A stretch of 11,975 bases of DNA. It comes from an uncultured Anaerolineaceae bacterium. GTDB lineage: Bacteria > Chloroflexota > Anaerolineae > Anaerolineales > Anaerolineaceae. Below are positions 1 to 8,094 of the stretch, one piece after another. The stretch lies in the NCBI GenBank assembly GCA_937890875.1, contig CALAEB010000160.1:1-11975 (forward strand), read 5' to 3'. The translations under genes and the position numbers were made by a program. Position 1 is the first letter of the stretch. Each line of letters opens with the position of its first letter. The notes beneath the pieces were generated by a model. The model had not been told where the DNA came from and searched no databases. It saw only the letters and a program-made list of their open reading frames with translations.

Positions 1-729
1 GATGGCCCGCTTCGCAAAAGCGCGGGGAGTTTTACAGGCGGGCGCGCCTTCGGCGCCAAAACTGATCGCCAGGTTAATTTCAGGATAAGTTTGGAATGTA
101 TTCTGCCATTGCGTAGTCGCCTGCAACTTTTCACTCTTTGATTCGGTAACATTGACCAGTTCAAAACCGCCAGGCCATTTCGAAAAGACCTCTTCTGTAA
201 TCGTGATCTGATCATTCCCTACTTCATAATTCAGTGCGGCAACCTGCATGGAAGCATAAATTTTAGTATCTTTATCTAAAAGTTTCTCAACATGAGCATA
301 CATGAGTTCCGCTTGTGTCGGAATGTCCTTACCGATATATGCTAATTTTCCTTCGGCCTCAGTAATATCAGAGTCGACCACAAGCACAGGAATGCCCGCT
401 TCAATAGCCAAATTAACCGGTTCAGCGGGTACCAAACCCTGCGTGATGATACCATCTACTTTCTGAGCGACCGACGTTTCAATCAATTTAGCCATTTCTT
501 CAGGAGAAATGTTCTGAGGGCCGACCCAATCTCCCCGGACGCCCAGATCAGCTACTGCCTGATCAAAGCCTTCCTTGGCAATCAGCCAAATAGGGTGGGA
601 AAGCAAAGGAGACACATAGACAATATGGATATCATCTTCCTGTGCAAATACGGTTTCAGCCGACACAGCAAAAGCGGCAATACTGAAAACCAGGGACAAC
701 AATAAAACAGATAAAATTATTCTTTTCAT
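1..729 (-). CDS. Periplasmic sugar-binding protein of an ABC transporter (3' end beyond window)
   Basis: Binds a sugar outside the membrane and delivers it to the permease and ATPase encoded just upstream. 243 codons are visible, open to the window edge. Residues 1-29 form a Sec signal peptide: a basic MKR start, a hydrophobic core, and AXA-type cleavage options after A24 (VSA) or A29 (VFA). There is no lipobox cysteine, so the product should be free in the periplasm rather than lipid-anchored. The mature part has the type I periplasmic-binding fold pattern: a first beta strand (IHIVYVSP, about 34-41), an 'AQKVDGIITQG' strand-loop, an 'AGIPVLVVDSD' strand and a late 'NLAISFGAEGAPAC' segment, as in the RbsB/XylF family. 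The start is supported by an AAGGAAGG ribosome site about 8 bases upstream of the ATG. It is last in the transporter cluster, 119 bases after the ATPase gene. The last dozen residues before the edge look less typical of the family, but the frame remains open. Ligand not identifiable. Confidence 0.88.
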   Translation of the reverse strand, partial: MKRIILSVLLLSLVFSIAAFAVSAETVFAQEDDIHIVYVSPLLSHPIWLIAKEGFDQAVADLGVRGDWVGPQNISPEEMAKLIETSVAQKVDGIITQGLVPAEPVNLAIEAGIPVLVVDSDITEAEGKLAYIGKDIPTQAELMYAHVEKLLDKDTKIYASMQVAALNYEVGNDQITITEEVFSKWPGGFELVNVTESKSEKLQATTQWQNTFQTYPEINLAISFGAEGAPACKTPRAFAKRAI

Positions 730-787
730 ACAATACCCTTCCTTTTTCTAATAGAGAATATCTGAATCCTTTAAAATTTTTCGAAAT

Positions 788-801
788 CCCGGCAAACCGG
801 G
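788..801 (-). other. Intercistronic hairpin between ATPase and binding-protein genes
   Basis: A perfect 5-bp stem CCCGG/CCGGG closed by a 4-base loop lies in the 119-base gap between the ATPase stop and the binding-protein start. No T-run follows it on the minus strand, so it is not a standard terminator. In many ABC operons such hairpins protect one part of the mRNA from decay and help the binding protein to be made in excess; that role is inferred here. The rest of the gap is AT-rich and shows only the ribosome site of the binding-protein gene. Confidence 0.45.
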
Positions 802-848
802 GAAATCAAATGTTTTGTTGGGAACAGGTTTTCTCTTTATTCCCTTGT

Positions 849-2372
849 CTAAGTGTTCGATGCGGCACGAAGCAATGTTATTTCTGTTGCATCCTCCCGT
901 CCGAATTCAGCTTGTACAACACCTTTTCCTAACACCACAAACCGATCACAAACGCCCAGCAATTCAGGCAGCTCAGAGGAAACCATAATGATGCTGATTC
1001 CTTTAGAAGCCAGATCGTGAATTAATTTATAAATATCAGCCTTTGTCCCAACATCAATTCCCCGTGTCGGCTCATCCAGAAAAATGATGTTCAAATTTGT
1101 CATCAGCCATTTGGCGATAATGACCTTCTGCTGATTCCCGCCGGAAAGATTGGTAATGATCGTATCTAATCCCGGTGCCTTAATCCTCAGTTTCGAAAAA
1201 AATTCGCCTGCAATATGATTCTCTTTTCTCTTATTGATAAAAATAAATTGTCGGAGAAAATCCAGAATCGTTAAAGTCATATTATGGCTGACCGACATTG
1301 TTCCGATAAATCCATTTCGTTTTCGATCTTCCGTCACCAACCCAAACCCTGCTTTTTTCGCAGTTTGCGGACTGTTGATATTTACTTCAACCTCATTTAA
1401 AAATACCTTTCCGGAAGATTTGGGTATCGCACCAAATATCGCATTAAGTAATTCTGACCTCCCGGATCCCACCAAACCAACCAGACCCAATACTTCGCCT
1501 TTTCGAAGTTCAAAACTGACGTCCTCAATAATATTCTTTCCATAAGCAAATGGATGGGGAACCTTAAAATGTTCAACTTTCAGTATTGTCTCACCGACAA
1601 CCCGGTCGATCTTCGGATACATCACTTCCAGTTCACGGCCAATCATATCTTCAATTACAAGCCGGCTGTCATATCCTTCCTGACGCGTATAGGTACTGAT
1701 CAGTTCACCATCCCGGAGAACAGCGATCCGGTCGCTAATACGAAAGACTTCGTCCAGTTTATGAGAAATATAAATGCAGGAAATTTTTTCTTTCCGGAAC
1801 TCATTTAAAATTTCCATCAGATTTTCTGTTTCAGTCTCAGTGAGCACAGAAGTGGGTTCATCCAGAATCAGAATTTTCGGTTTTCGGACCAGAGCGCGAG
1901 CAATACAAACCAATTGCTGCATGGATGGGCTGAGGCTGCGGACAGTTACGTTTATATCGATGTTCGCATGAAGACGATGTAACGCTTCCGAAGCGGTTTG
2001 TCGCACAGTTTTCCAATCTATGGTTCCAATTTTGGTCAGCGGAAGCCTGCCTAACAAGATATTCTCAGCAACAGTCAAATCCATCTCAAGATTGAGTTCC
2101 TGATAAATCATCGCAATCCCGGCACTCTCTGAATCGATAGGGGTTTGAAATTTGCAGCGTTCACCCTCAATCAGGATTTCGCCTTCATATTCGGAATATG
2201 GATAGATACCGCTGAGAATTTTCATCAGTGTGGATTTTCCGGCGCCATTCTCTCCAATAACGGACAGGATCTCATTTTCATAAAGATCAATTGAAACATT
2301 CTTTAATGCGACTGTACCAAGAAATCTTTTTGTAACATCTCGCACCGAGAGCACTTTTTCCGCTTGTTTCAC
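849..2372 (-). CDS. Tandem sugar ABC transporter ATP-binding protein (RbsA/XylG/MglA class)
   Basis: Cytoplasmic ATPase powering sugar uptake, with two nucleotide-binding domains in one 507-residue chain, the usual length for the RbsA/XylG/MglA class. Domain 1: Walker A GENGAGKST (40-48), Q-loop around Q91, signature LSPSMQQ (147-153, degenerate from LSGGQ), Walker B ILILDEPT (167-174), H-loop H204. Domain 2: P-loop GLVGSGRSE (299-307), where arginine replaces the Walker lysine, as is normal in this class, then LSGGNQQK (409-416), Walker B LDEPTRGID (432-440) and SSELPE (465-470) in place of the switch histidine. So only domain 1 has a canonical P-loop, while domain 2 has the canonical signature, giving the usual division between two unequal sites. 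It starts with GTG at 2372-2370, chosen because TAGGAGG lies 7-8 bases upstream and overlaps the stop of the permease gene, 10 bases away, which implies translational coupling. The sugar cannot be predicted from the ATPase. Confidence 0.95.
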   Translation of the reverse strand: MKQAEKVLSVRDVTKRFLGTVALKNVSIDLYENEILSVIGENGAGKSTLMKILSGIYPYSEYEGEILIEGERCKFQTPIDSESAGIAMIYQELNLEMDLTVAENILLGRLPLTKIGTIDWKTVRQTASEALHRLHANIDINVTVRSLSPSMQQLVCIARALVRKPKILILDEPTSVLTETETENLMEILNEFRKEKISCIYISHKLDEVFRISDRIAVLRDGELISTYTRQEGYDSRLVIEDMIGRELEVMYPKIDRVVGETILKVEHFKVPHPFAYGKNIIEDVSFELRKGEVLGLVGLVGSGRSELLNAIFGAIPKSSGKVFLNEVEVNINSPQTAKKAGFGLVTEDRKRNGFIGTMSVSHNMTLTILDFLRQFIFINKRKENHIAGEFFSKLRIKAPGLDTIITNLSGGNQQKVIIAKWLMTNLNIIFLDEPTRGIDVGTKADIYKLIHDLASKGISIIMVSSELPELLGVCDRFVVLGKGVVQAEFGREDATEITLLRAASNT

Positions 2373-2382
2373 GATGCGCCTC

Positions 2383-3381
2383 CTACTTCTTGGCCTTGAT
2401 TGAACTCATCAGAATAACATTCCGTTTATATTGATCCAACAGAACTGCCAAAACCAGAACTACACCGACAACCAAGTTCTGCCAATATACGGAAACCCGC
2501 ATTAAGGTGAGTGAATTTGTAAGCACTTCCATAAAGAAGGCGCCTATTGCAGCCCCAATGACGGATCCGACCCCGCCAAAAGTAGAAACACCGCCAATAA
2601 TTGCTCCGCAAATTACAGTCATTTCAAAACCGGTACCGGCAGCAGCTTCTGCTGACCCAAGGCGGGAAGCAATAAAGACACCGGAAAGTGACGCTAATCC
2701 GGAAGCAATCACATAAACGATCATCTTTGTTTTGTCGATATTGATTCCCGAAATCCTGGCTGCTTCGACATTTCCCCCCAAAGCGTAAATGTTTCTGCCG
2801 AAAGGCGTCTGTGAAAGCAGCAAATATCCAATGATCGTGATTGTGATTGCTACAATAACAACCATAGGAATTCCAGCAATCCGGATCTTATCAATCGCTT
2901 TAAAAACAGTAGGCAACGGATAAATCGGGACACCCTGTGTCAAAACGGAAACAGCACCACGAGCAACATACATCATTCCAAGCGTAACAATCAGAGGAGG
3001 AATCCCGGCTTTGACAATCAAAGAACCGTTGATTAATCCGACGATGACACCAGTCGTCAGTCCCAAAAGAATCGCGACCGCTACCGGCAATTCAGCTTTA
3101 CAAGCCATTCCCGTCACGACTCCCCCCAACGCCAACACAGATCCAACAGAAAGGTCCAAGCCGCCTGTGATCAGCACGAGCGCCATCCCGACAACGGTAA
3201 TCAGCGAATAACCGGTATTCTTTAAAATATTAAAAAGATTGGCAGAAGAGAAAAAAACCGGATTTACACTGGTCACAAAGATCATATATAAAACAGTCAC
3301 AACGATAATACTGCTTTCCTGTTTTACAAAAAATTTAGAGAGGGCCGACAGAGCTTTATCTATAAAATTATTGCCGCGCAT
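2383..3381 (-). CDS. Sugar ABC transporter permease (RbsC/XylH/MglC class)
   Basis: Inner-membrane channel subunit, 332 residues, the normal length for the BPD_transp_2 family. It is very hydrophobic, with roughly eight to ten membrane segments beginning around 23-40 and ending around 301-317. Family hallmarks are GGLDLSVGS (73-81), the cytoplasmic coupling stretch FGRNIYALGGN...EAARISGI (194-213) that docks on the ATPase, and the glycine-rich FEMTVICGAIIGGVSTFGG region (252-270). The ATG at 3381 has AAGGAA 7-8 bases upstream. It is the first gene of the transporter unit, followed 10 bases later by the ATPase. The 163-base gap upstream, with a promoter-like sequence and an inverted repeat, suggests that the transporter is transcribed separately from the two-component genes. 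Confidence 0.94.
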   Translation of the reverse strand: MRGNNFIDKALSALSKFFVKQESSIIVVTVLYMIFVTSVNPVFFSSANLFNILKNTGYSLITVVGMALVLITGGLDLSVGSVLALGGVVTGMACKAELPVAVAILLGLTTGVIVGLINGSLIVKAGIPPLIVTLGMMYVARGAVSVLTQGVPIYPLPTVFKAIDKIRIAGIPMVVIVAITITIIGYLLLSQTPFGRNIYALGGNVEAARISGINIDKTKMIVYVIASGLASLSGVFIASRLGSAEAAAGTGFEMTVICGAIIGGVSTFGGVGSVIGAAIGAFFMEVLTNSLTLMRVSVYWQNLVVGVVLVLAVLLDQYKRNVILMSSIKAKK

Positions 3382-3410
3382 GAATATTTCCTTAGTGACA
3401 TTTTCTGCAA

Positions 3411-3429
3411 TACTGATCAGAAATCAGTA
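3411..3429 (-). promoter_or_regulatory. Inverted repeat, candidate operator of the transporter genes
   Basis: Perfect 7-bp arms TACTGAT/ATCAGTA flank a 5-base spacer. The repeat lies just downstream of the candidate -10 box at 3433-3438 (minus strand), so it would cover the predicted transcription start of the permease-ATPase-binding protein unit. That position suits a repressor. The bound protein is unknown; activation by the neighbouring AraC-type regulator would more naturally use the region upstream of -35. Confidence 0.4.
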
Positions 3430-3432
3430 CGC

Positions 3433-3462
3433 TTATAAAAGTATATAAAGAAATATTCTCAA
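3433..3462 (-). promoter_or_regulatory. Candidate promoter for the transporter unit
   Basis: On the minus strand, TTGAGA (3462-3457) and TTATAA (3438-3433) are separated by 18 bases. Both boxes match the sigma-70 consensus only partly, as is common for activator-dependent promoters. Immediately upstream, 3461-3478 holds a short dyad, AATCC/GGATT, a possible contact site for an activator such as the response regulator. Predicted from pattern only. Confidence 0.4.
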
Positions 3463-3481
3463 TCCAGTAGGACGGATTTGA

Positions 3482-3501
3482 AAAAAAAGTTGTCTTTTTT
3501 T
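3482..3501 (-). terminator. A/T hairpin after the response-regulator gene, possible weak terminator
   Basis: Perfect 8-bp arms AAAAAAAG/CTTTTTTT around a 4-base loop, 44-63 bases downstream of the response-regulator stop. The T-run forms the 3' arm of the stem, so the hairpin reads similarly on both strands. The stem has only one G-C pair, so termination would be weak. It does sit where a boundary between the two-component genes and the transporter genes would be expected. Confidence 0.35.
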
Positions 3502-3544
3502 GGAAAATAATTTTACTTAGGCAGATATTTTATTGTACTGTGCG

Positions 3545-5170
3545 TTATATGTTCTTTTCCGTTTGGACCTCGTTCCGAAAATCCCGTGGACTTTTTCCGG
3601 TAATTTTTCGGAAAACACGGCTAAAATATGAGTAATCATCATACCCGACAATAAAAGCGATCTCTGTCAGACTTTCATCGCTGAATCGGATATATTCAAT
3701 TGCTTTGTCAATTCGCTTTTGGGTGATATATAGGATTAATGTTTCACCCTTTTGTTGACGAAACATTCGCGAAAAATACGATTGTTCGATCCCAAATTGT
3801 TTGGATAAAGATACCAGCGACAAATCTTTTGTATAGTTGTTATCGATGAAATTAACGGCTTGAAGAATCGCATCCTGTATCGATCCACAAGGATATTCAT
3901 TTTTCGTTTCCATCAGTTGATTGAGAATTTCGATTACGACTTCAAATAACATGTCACTGTTTAGCGACTCGACAGCGTTTTCAGCCATATCGGTTAACGA
4001 TTGGATTTGGAGCAAATTTACGGAAGCAATAGCAGACCTTTCCATATCGATTAAAGTGTTGATGATTATTTTTACAATTTGCTTTTCTTCAGCCAGGCTT
4101 CGACTTTCAACACTGTGATCAAAACTTAACTTCTTTCGAAGCCAATCTGAAACGAGCAAAAAATTACCAGTCTTTACAAGACGAATCAGTTTACCAACAT
4201 GATACTCGTCAAATAACACTCGGACACAGCCGGAATCTGGGCTGGCTTTTCCGGTCTTTGTTGATAAAATGCAGCTTTCGTCAGAAAATGGTCTGGTCAA
4301 CAATTCGGATGAAACTTGGAGATAGGCATTCCGAATATTATCCACCGAATAAGGATCGTGATTAATCACAATTGTGATCGGTGAAGCAGTTGTCTGAATC
4401 AGCTCCGAAAGGAGATCCTGGGAAAGGTCGCGGATTTTCGAACTGTGTAAATCAGTCAGGATGATAAACTCGTTCGCGCAATACACGTGATTAAATACAG
4501 TCATTTCATTATTACAAAAAATTTGTTTTATTTTCTGCTTGATTGAATAAGAAAAAAGATTAACATCATTTTTATATTTTTGCATTATGGTGTTCAGATT
4601 ATGAATTTTTACCAAAAGCAGACTGCAAGTTGAAAAGTCACCGCCAACATTTATTGTCAAGTTAGGAGCAACAGACACAAATCGTTCGTTCAACAAAAAA
4701 CTGAATTCGCTATCCTGAATCAGTGATGACGCTTTAATAAGTTGACTTTTTGTTTCTTCCTGTTTTCGTTTATTGGCTTCTTTTTCACTGATAATTTCTA
4801 ATGCCTTAGAGAGCGTATTAACCAAACACATTTTTGAAACCGGTTTAATTAAATAATTAATTGCTCCTTTTGTTAATGTGTCCCGGACATAAGCAAAATC
4901 ATCATACCCGCTGATAACAACGACTACAATTTCGGGATATTCTTTACTTAAAATATTGATTAACTCCACGCCGTTAATATAAGGCATATTGATATCTGTC
5001 AGCAAAATATCCGGACAAAATGCCTGGATTTTCCTGAGCACATCCTCTCCGTCAACTGCGGGCTCTAAACATTCCATGGAATATTTATCCCATTCAATCA
5101 TTTTTCTCAGTTTTTCTCTGGTCCAATACTCATCATCTGCGATCAGCACTTTGTATACGGGAGAACTCAT
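3545..5170 (-). CDS. AraC-family response regulator (YesN-like)
   Basis: DNA-binding response regulator, 541 residues from the chosen start. Residues 5-125 are a receiver domain with acidic pocket D12-D13, phosphoacceptor D59 (in LLTDINMP), switch S87 (ISGYDDF) and K109 (YLIKP). Residues about 130-430 form the long, poorly conserved linker typical of YesN-type proteins. The last ~100 residues are an AraC-type double helix-turn-helix: LSLVSLSKQFGIEQSYFSRMFRQ, then the LTEIAFIVGYDDYSYFSRVFRK...GKSPRDFR motif. The ATG at 5170 is preferred to an in-frame ATG at 5203 because AAGGAGGTGA immediately precedes it and because it forms an ATGA overlap with the kinase stop; the longer version would add 11 residues not expected before the receiver fold. 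It probably activates the transporter genes downstream when phosphorylated by the adjacent kinase. Confidence 0.95.
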   Translation of the reverse strand: MSSPVYKVLIADDEYWTREKLRKMIEWDKYSMECLEPAVDGEDVLRKIQAFCPDILLTDINMPYINGVELINILSKEYPEIVVVVISGYDDFAYVRDTLTKGAINYLIKPVSKMCLVNTLSKALEIISEKEANKRKQEETKSQLIKASSLIQDSEFSFLLNERFVSVAPNLTINVGGDFSTCSLLLVKIHNLNTIMQKYKNDVNLFSYSIKQKIKQIFCNNEMTVFNHVYCANEFIILTDLHSSKIRDLSQDLLSELIQTTASPITIVINHDPYSVDNIRNAYLQVSSELLTRPFSDESCILSTKTGKASPDSGCVRVLFDEYHVGKLIRLVKTGNFLLVSDWLRKKLSFDHSVESRSLAEEKQIVKIIINTLIDMERSAIASVNLLQIQSLTDMAENAVESLNSDMLFEVVIEILNQLMETKNEYPCGSIQDAILQAVNFIDNNYTKDLSLVSLSKQFGIEQSYFSRMFRQQKGETLILYITQKRIDKAIEYIRFSDESLTEIAFIVGYDDYSYFSRVFRKITGKSPRDFRNEVQTEKNI

Positions 5171-6975
5171 TTCACCTCCTTCGGTGAATTCAATGGGAAC
5201 CACATATAAACGCGCGTTCCTGTAAATGCCGCATATTCCGCCTCAGATTCACTTTCTATATGAATCCCATATTCTTTGCCAAACAGCATTTTAATTCGGG
5301 CATTTATATTCAGCAGCCCAATCGAATTTCCGGCTTTTATATCTTCAATATCACATTTTTCCAGTTTTTCATTCATCGTTTCCGCATCCATCCCATTATC
5401 GATCACAAGAATCAGTAATTTCTCCTTATGTTTTTTCGCGATAATGTTGATGATCTTCTCACCATGTTTATTCTTCAGTCCATGATTCAAAGCATTCTCA
5501 ACAACGGGCTGGATCGAAATTTTCGGAACCATATTCTGGAAAACCTCATCATCAATATCAAATTCACAATGAATCTCTCCGTGCATTCGAACATTCATAA
5601 CGTAAAGATAATTATTTAAATGAACAATTTCGCTTGAAATTGTTGAAAGCGGATTTTTCATATCCAGACTATATCGAAAGATATGGGATAATGACAAACT
5701 TAAATTACTGACAATTGTGCAGTTTGAGACCATGGCAATGCTGCTCATCGTATCCAGCGTATTATATAAAAAATGCGGGTTAATCTGAGCTTGCAATGCT
5801 TTATATTCGACATCCCGGAGGAGTAATTTTGTTTGATATTCTTTTCGGATCAATGTTTCCATTTCGTCCAGTAAACTATTAAAACTGGAACTCACCAAAC
5901 CAAGTTCGTCATTGCCCGGATTTTCAATCCGAAGATTTGTCTCTCCTTTTCGAATTCGTTTAATCGTATCCATCATCTTTTCCAGCGGTTTGGTAACACT
6001 TCGCGAAAAAAAGAATGAAAGAAAACTGACAATGAAAATCATAAGAATTGAAATTGCCACAACCGATAAAGTGAGCCTTTTTTGGTTTTCAACCAGTAAA
6101 TTTTGCGGCACCAAGGAGAAAACCCTCAAATCATTCCTTGTCTGCGCCGCCTGGAAAAAAATTCTTCCGTTGGTAATAAACGATTCGTCCCGACGCAATT
6201 CATTATTCTCAATTTTTGCGGATAGATCATCAAAGAATAATTGTTCGTTTTCTTCATCAATATCGCCCATCGTAACGATAGGGGGATTTCCGTACTCCTG
6301 CAACCACATAATAATTCCCGGATCTCTCGCATACTTTTCCATCAGGTTCTTAAAAACTTTGGCATCGATGTCACAAACAACATATCCGATCAAATTTGAA
6401 TAATTATGTTTTCCAAAAATCTTCAGAACAGAACGAACAATGTTTTTCCCCGTTACATCGCTGAAAAAACCGTCAACAAACATAGACGAACGGGCTGAAT
6501 CCACATAACTTCGAACATCTTCGGCGTTATTTTCCGACGTCGTATCGTAAATATCAACTGGATAATCAAAAAAAGCGGCGATTGCATGACGATAAGTACT
6601 GATAATTCGATGCTCATTATCATAAACATATAAAGCCTGAACACTGTCGCTTGGACCAAAATTAGTGTTCGTGATGTCATGAGCATAATTGATGCTGCTG
6701 GCTCTGATTTTCTCGTAATCTTTATCGGAATCCAGATCCTGAATGAGCTGTCGCTCATTATAAACACCGGTGAGGTTCCCCTTCATTTGTTCAATATATA
6801 AATCAATATCTTCTTGGATAAACTGGAGTGAGACACTGCTTTCCTTTGTCGCATCCTCAAAGATCAGCTCCGATGACACTTTTTGGAATAAAAAAGATTC
6901 CAAAACCAAACCAAAAAGCGTGCAGGTTAAACAGAAAAACAAAAATTTCGTCCGCATTGTCATCGAACTTTTCAT
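5167..6975 (-). CDS. Sensor histidine kinase (YesM-like)
   Basis: Membrane sensor kinase, 602 residues. Membrane segment 1 is about 10-30; an extracytoplasmic domain of roughly 270 residues follows, sized and placed like a Cache-type ligand-binding domain; membrane segment 2 is about 301-323. HAMP spans about 324-377. The His_kinase region contains QINPHFLYNTLD (397-408) with the phosphorylated histidine H401. The ATPase domain shows the N-box VVENALNHG (491-499, N494), the G1 box DNGMD (526-530) and the G2 region GNSIGLLNINAR (549-560). This is the architecture of YesM/LytS-type kinases, which in Bacillota usually sense sugars or oligosaccharides with a paired AraC-type regulator. The first ATG of three near the N-terminus was chosen because AAGGAA lies about 9 bases before it. 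The stop codon overlaps the regulator start by 4 bases, so the two products are probably made in a fixed ratio. Ligand unknown. Confidence 0.95.
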   Translation of the reverse strand: MKSSMTMRTKFLFFCLTCTLFGLVLESFLFQKVSSELIFEDATKESSVSLQFIQEDIDLYIEQMKGNLTGVYNERQLIQDLDSDKDYEKIRASSINYAHDITNTNFGPSDSVQALYVYDNEHRIISTYRHAIAAFFDYPVDIYDTTSENNAEDVRSYVDSARSSMFVDGFFSDVTGKNIVRSVLKIFGKHNYSNLIGYVVCDIDAKVFKNLMEKYARDPGIIMWLQEYGNPPIVTMGDIDEENEQLFFDDLSAKIENNELRRDESFITNGRIFFQAAQTRNDLRVFSLVPQNLLVENQKRLTLSVVAISILMIFIVSFLSFFFSRSVTKPLEKMMDTIKRIRKGETNLRIENPGNDELGLVSSSFNSLLDEMETLIRKEYQTKLLLRDVEYKALQAQINPHFLYNTLDTMSSIAMVSNCTIVSNLSLSLSHIFRYSLDMKNPLSTISSEIVHLNNYLYVMNVRMHGEIHCEFDIDDEVFQNMVPKISIQPVVENALNHGLKNKHGEKIINIIAKKHKEKLLILVIDNGMDAETMNEKLEKCDIEDIKAGNSIGLLNINARIKMLFGKEYGIHIESESEAEYAAFTGTRVYMWFPLNSPKEVK

Positions 6976-7013
6976 CAGGGAAATTCCTTACTTATTTATC
7001 ATGAATGCCATTG

Positions 7014-7019
7014 ATTATA
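7014..7019 (-). promoter_or_regulatory. -10 box of the two-component operon promoter
   Basis: A perfect TATAAT on the minus strand, 39 bases upstream of the kinase start. No good -35 is found at 16-18 bases: the best TTGAAA is only 14 bases upstream. Transcription from here would give a leader of about 30 bases. The weak -35 suggests low basal or activator-assisted expression. Pattern-based prediction. Confidence 0.4.
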
Positions 7020-7127
7020 CAGGATCCCGCCCTTTTCAATAGAGCTTGGAAGTTCACAGAAATCAGTTTTGAAAACAGTCCTGATAATCCGCGGTAATTC
7101 ACCTCTCAGGTTTTACCGAAATTCCAA

Positions 7128-7156
7128 TTGACAATCCGAATTGACTGCGCTATAAA
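7128..7156 (+). promoter_or_regulatory. birA promoter
   Basis: TTGACA (7128-7133) and TATAAA (7151-7156) are separated by exactly 17 bases, eleven of twelve positions matching the housekeeping consensus. The predicted start is about 7163, giving a leader of roughly 75 bases. The leader contains a tandem near-repeat, ATAAACCGGA then ATAAAACCGGA (7161-7181), which could form only a small CCGG hairpin. No biotin-operator-like dyad was seen, in line with the encoded ligase lacking a repressor domain. Confidence 0.65.
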
Positions 7157-7238
7157 AAAGATAAACCGGAATAAAACCGGAAAATCTCACCTGCGTTAGA
7201 AAATCCAGGCAAGCCGCCATATCAGCAAAGGTTTTTTT

Positions 7239-8063
7239 ATGTCCATAGACTCCGATACATTTTCCGAAAATAATATATCCGCCCATTTTACACAAAACAA
7301 CCTGCCGTTCCGATTTGAGTTTCATTCCGTACTCGATTCAACCAACAATTACCTGATCACGCTGGCCGGGCAACATGAACCGGAAGGGAAAGTTGTCATC
7401 GCCGAAACACAAAGCAGCGGACGCGGACGGTTGGACCGGCATTTCTTCTCACCGCCGGGAACGGGGATTTATATGAGTCTGCTCCTGCGGCCGCAGCAAT
7501 CCGCACAAAACGCACAGATGATCACGCCGGCTGCGGCTGTCGCGGTTGCCGAGGCGATTGAAAAAGTGACTTCCAAACAGGCAAAAATTAAATGGGTGAA
7601 TGACATCTTCTGTGACGGCAAAAAAGTCTGCGGCATTCTGACCGAAACGGCTTTCAGCCCGGAAGGAGAGAAACTCGCTTATGCTGTGCTGGGGATCGGT
7701 ATCAACCTGAAAGAACCGGGAAGCGGCTTTCCGGAGCAAATCCGAACGACAGCGGGCGCAATCCTTTCGGAAAAAGAATACATTCCAGGTACCCGGAATA
7801 TGCTGGCTGCGGCAATTTTGGAGAATTTCTGGCGTTTTTATCGCGAATTGGACCAGAAGACATTTTTATCCGAGTATAAAAAACGTTCCATGCTTACCGG
7901 GCAGCGAATTCTGGTCATCCAGGATGCTGTTTCAAAGGAGGCGACCGCCGGGGAAATTGATGATGCTTGCCGTTTGGAGGTCTTTTTCGATGACGGCAGC
8001 AGTGCTATCCTTAACGCCGGCGAGGTGCGGATCAAACCGCTCCGGATAGAATCGTTGCCCTAA
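7239..8063 (+). CDS. birA: Biotin-[biotin carboxyl carrier protein] ligase, without repressor domain
   Basis: Cytoplasmic enzyme that makes biotinyl-AMP from biotin and ATP and attaches biotin to a lysine of biotin-dependent carboxylases or decarboxylases. 274 residues. The catalytic domain begins with FHSVLDSTN (28-36), followed by the biotinyl-AMP loop SSGRGR (59-64), SPPGTGIYMSLLLRP (71-85), the KWVND motif (118-122) and GKKVCGIL (127-134), with lysines in both of the last two as expected. A C-terminal SH3-like domain follows (about 215-268; GQRILVIQD then ILNAGEVRIKPL). There is no N-terminal winged-helix domain before about residue 25, so this is a class I ligase and not the bifunctional repressor type. 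The ATG at 7239 has AAAGG 7 bases upstream. It stands alone between divergent and convergent neighbours and seems unrelated in function to either. Confidence 0.93.
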   Translation: MSIDSDTFSENNISAHFTQNNLPFRFEFHSVLDSTNNYLITLAGQHEPEGKVVIAETQSSGRGRLDRHFFSPPGTGIYMSLLLRPQQSAQNAQMITPAAAVAVAEAIEKVTSKQAKIKWVNDIFCDGKKVCGILTETAFSPEGEKLAYAVLGIGINLKEPGSGFPEQIRTTAGAILSEKEYIPGTRNMLAAAILENFWRFYRELDQKTFLSEYKKRSMLTGQRILVIQDAVSKEATAGEIDDACRLEVFFDDGSSAILNAGEVRIKPLRIESLP

Positions 8064-8094
8064 TTCCCTTTCAATTGACTTAAACCAGTAAACC

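Noticed and set aside
40..56. GC-rich inverted repeat GGCGC/GCGCC near the left edge
   Set aside because: It lies inside the binding-protein coding sequence, has only 5-bp arms and is explained by alanine- and glycine-rich codons.
5912..6403. A 163-codon plus-strand open frame inside the sensor kinase gene
   Set aside because: It lies wholly within the HAMP and sensor regions of a convincing kinase, with low-complexity, cysteine- and serine-rich translation and no ribosome site.
7202..7213. The 12-mer AATCCAGGCAAG occurs before birA and again at 11104-11115 before the dehydrogenase gene
   Set aside because: In about 12 kb a few 12-base coincidences are expected by chance; no longer match or shared position relative to promoters was seen.
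7113..7325. A 70-codon minus-strand open frame across the birA start
   Set aside because: It overlaps the strong birA promoter and start, has no ribosome site and its translation looks random.
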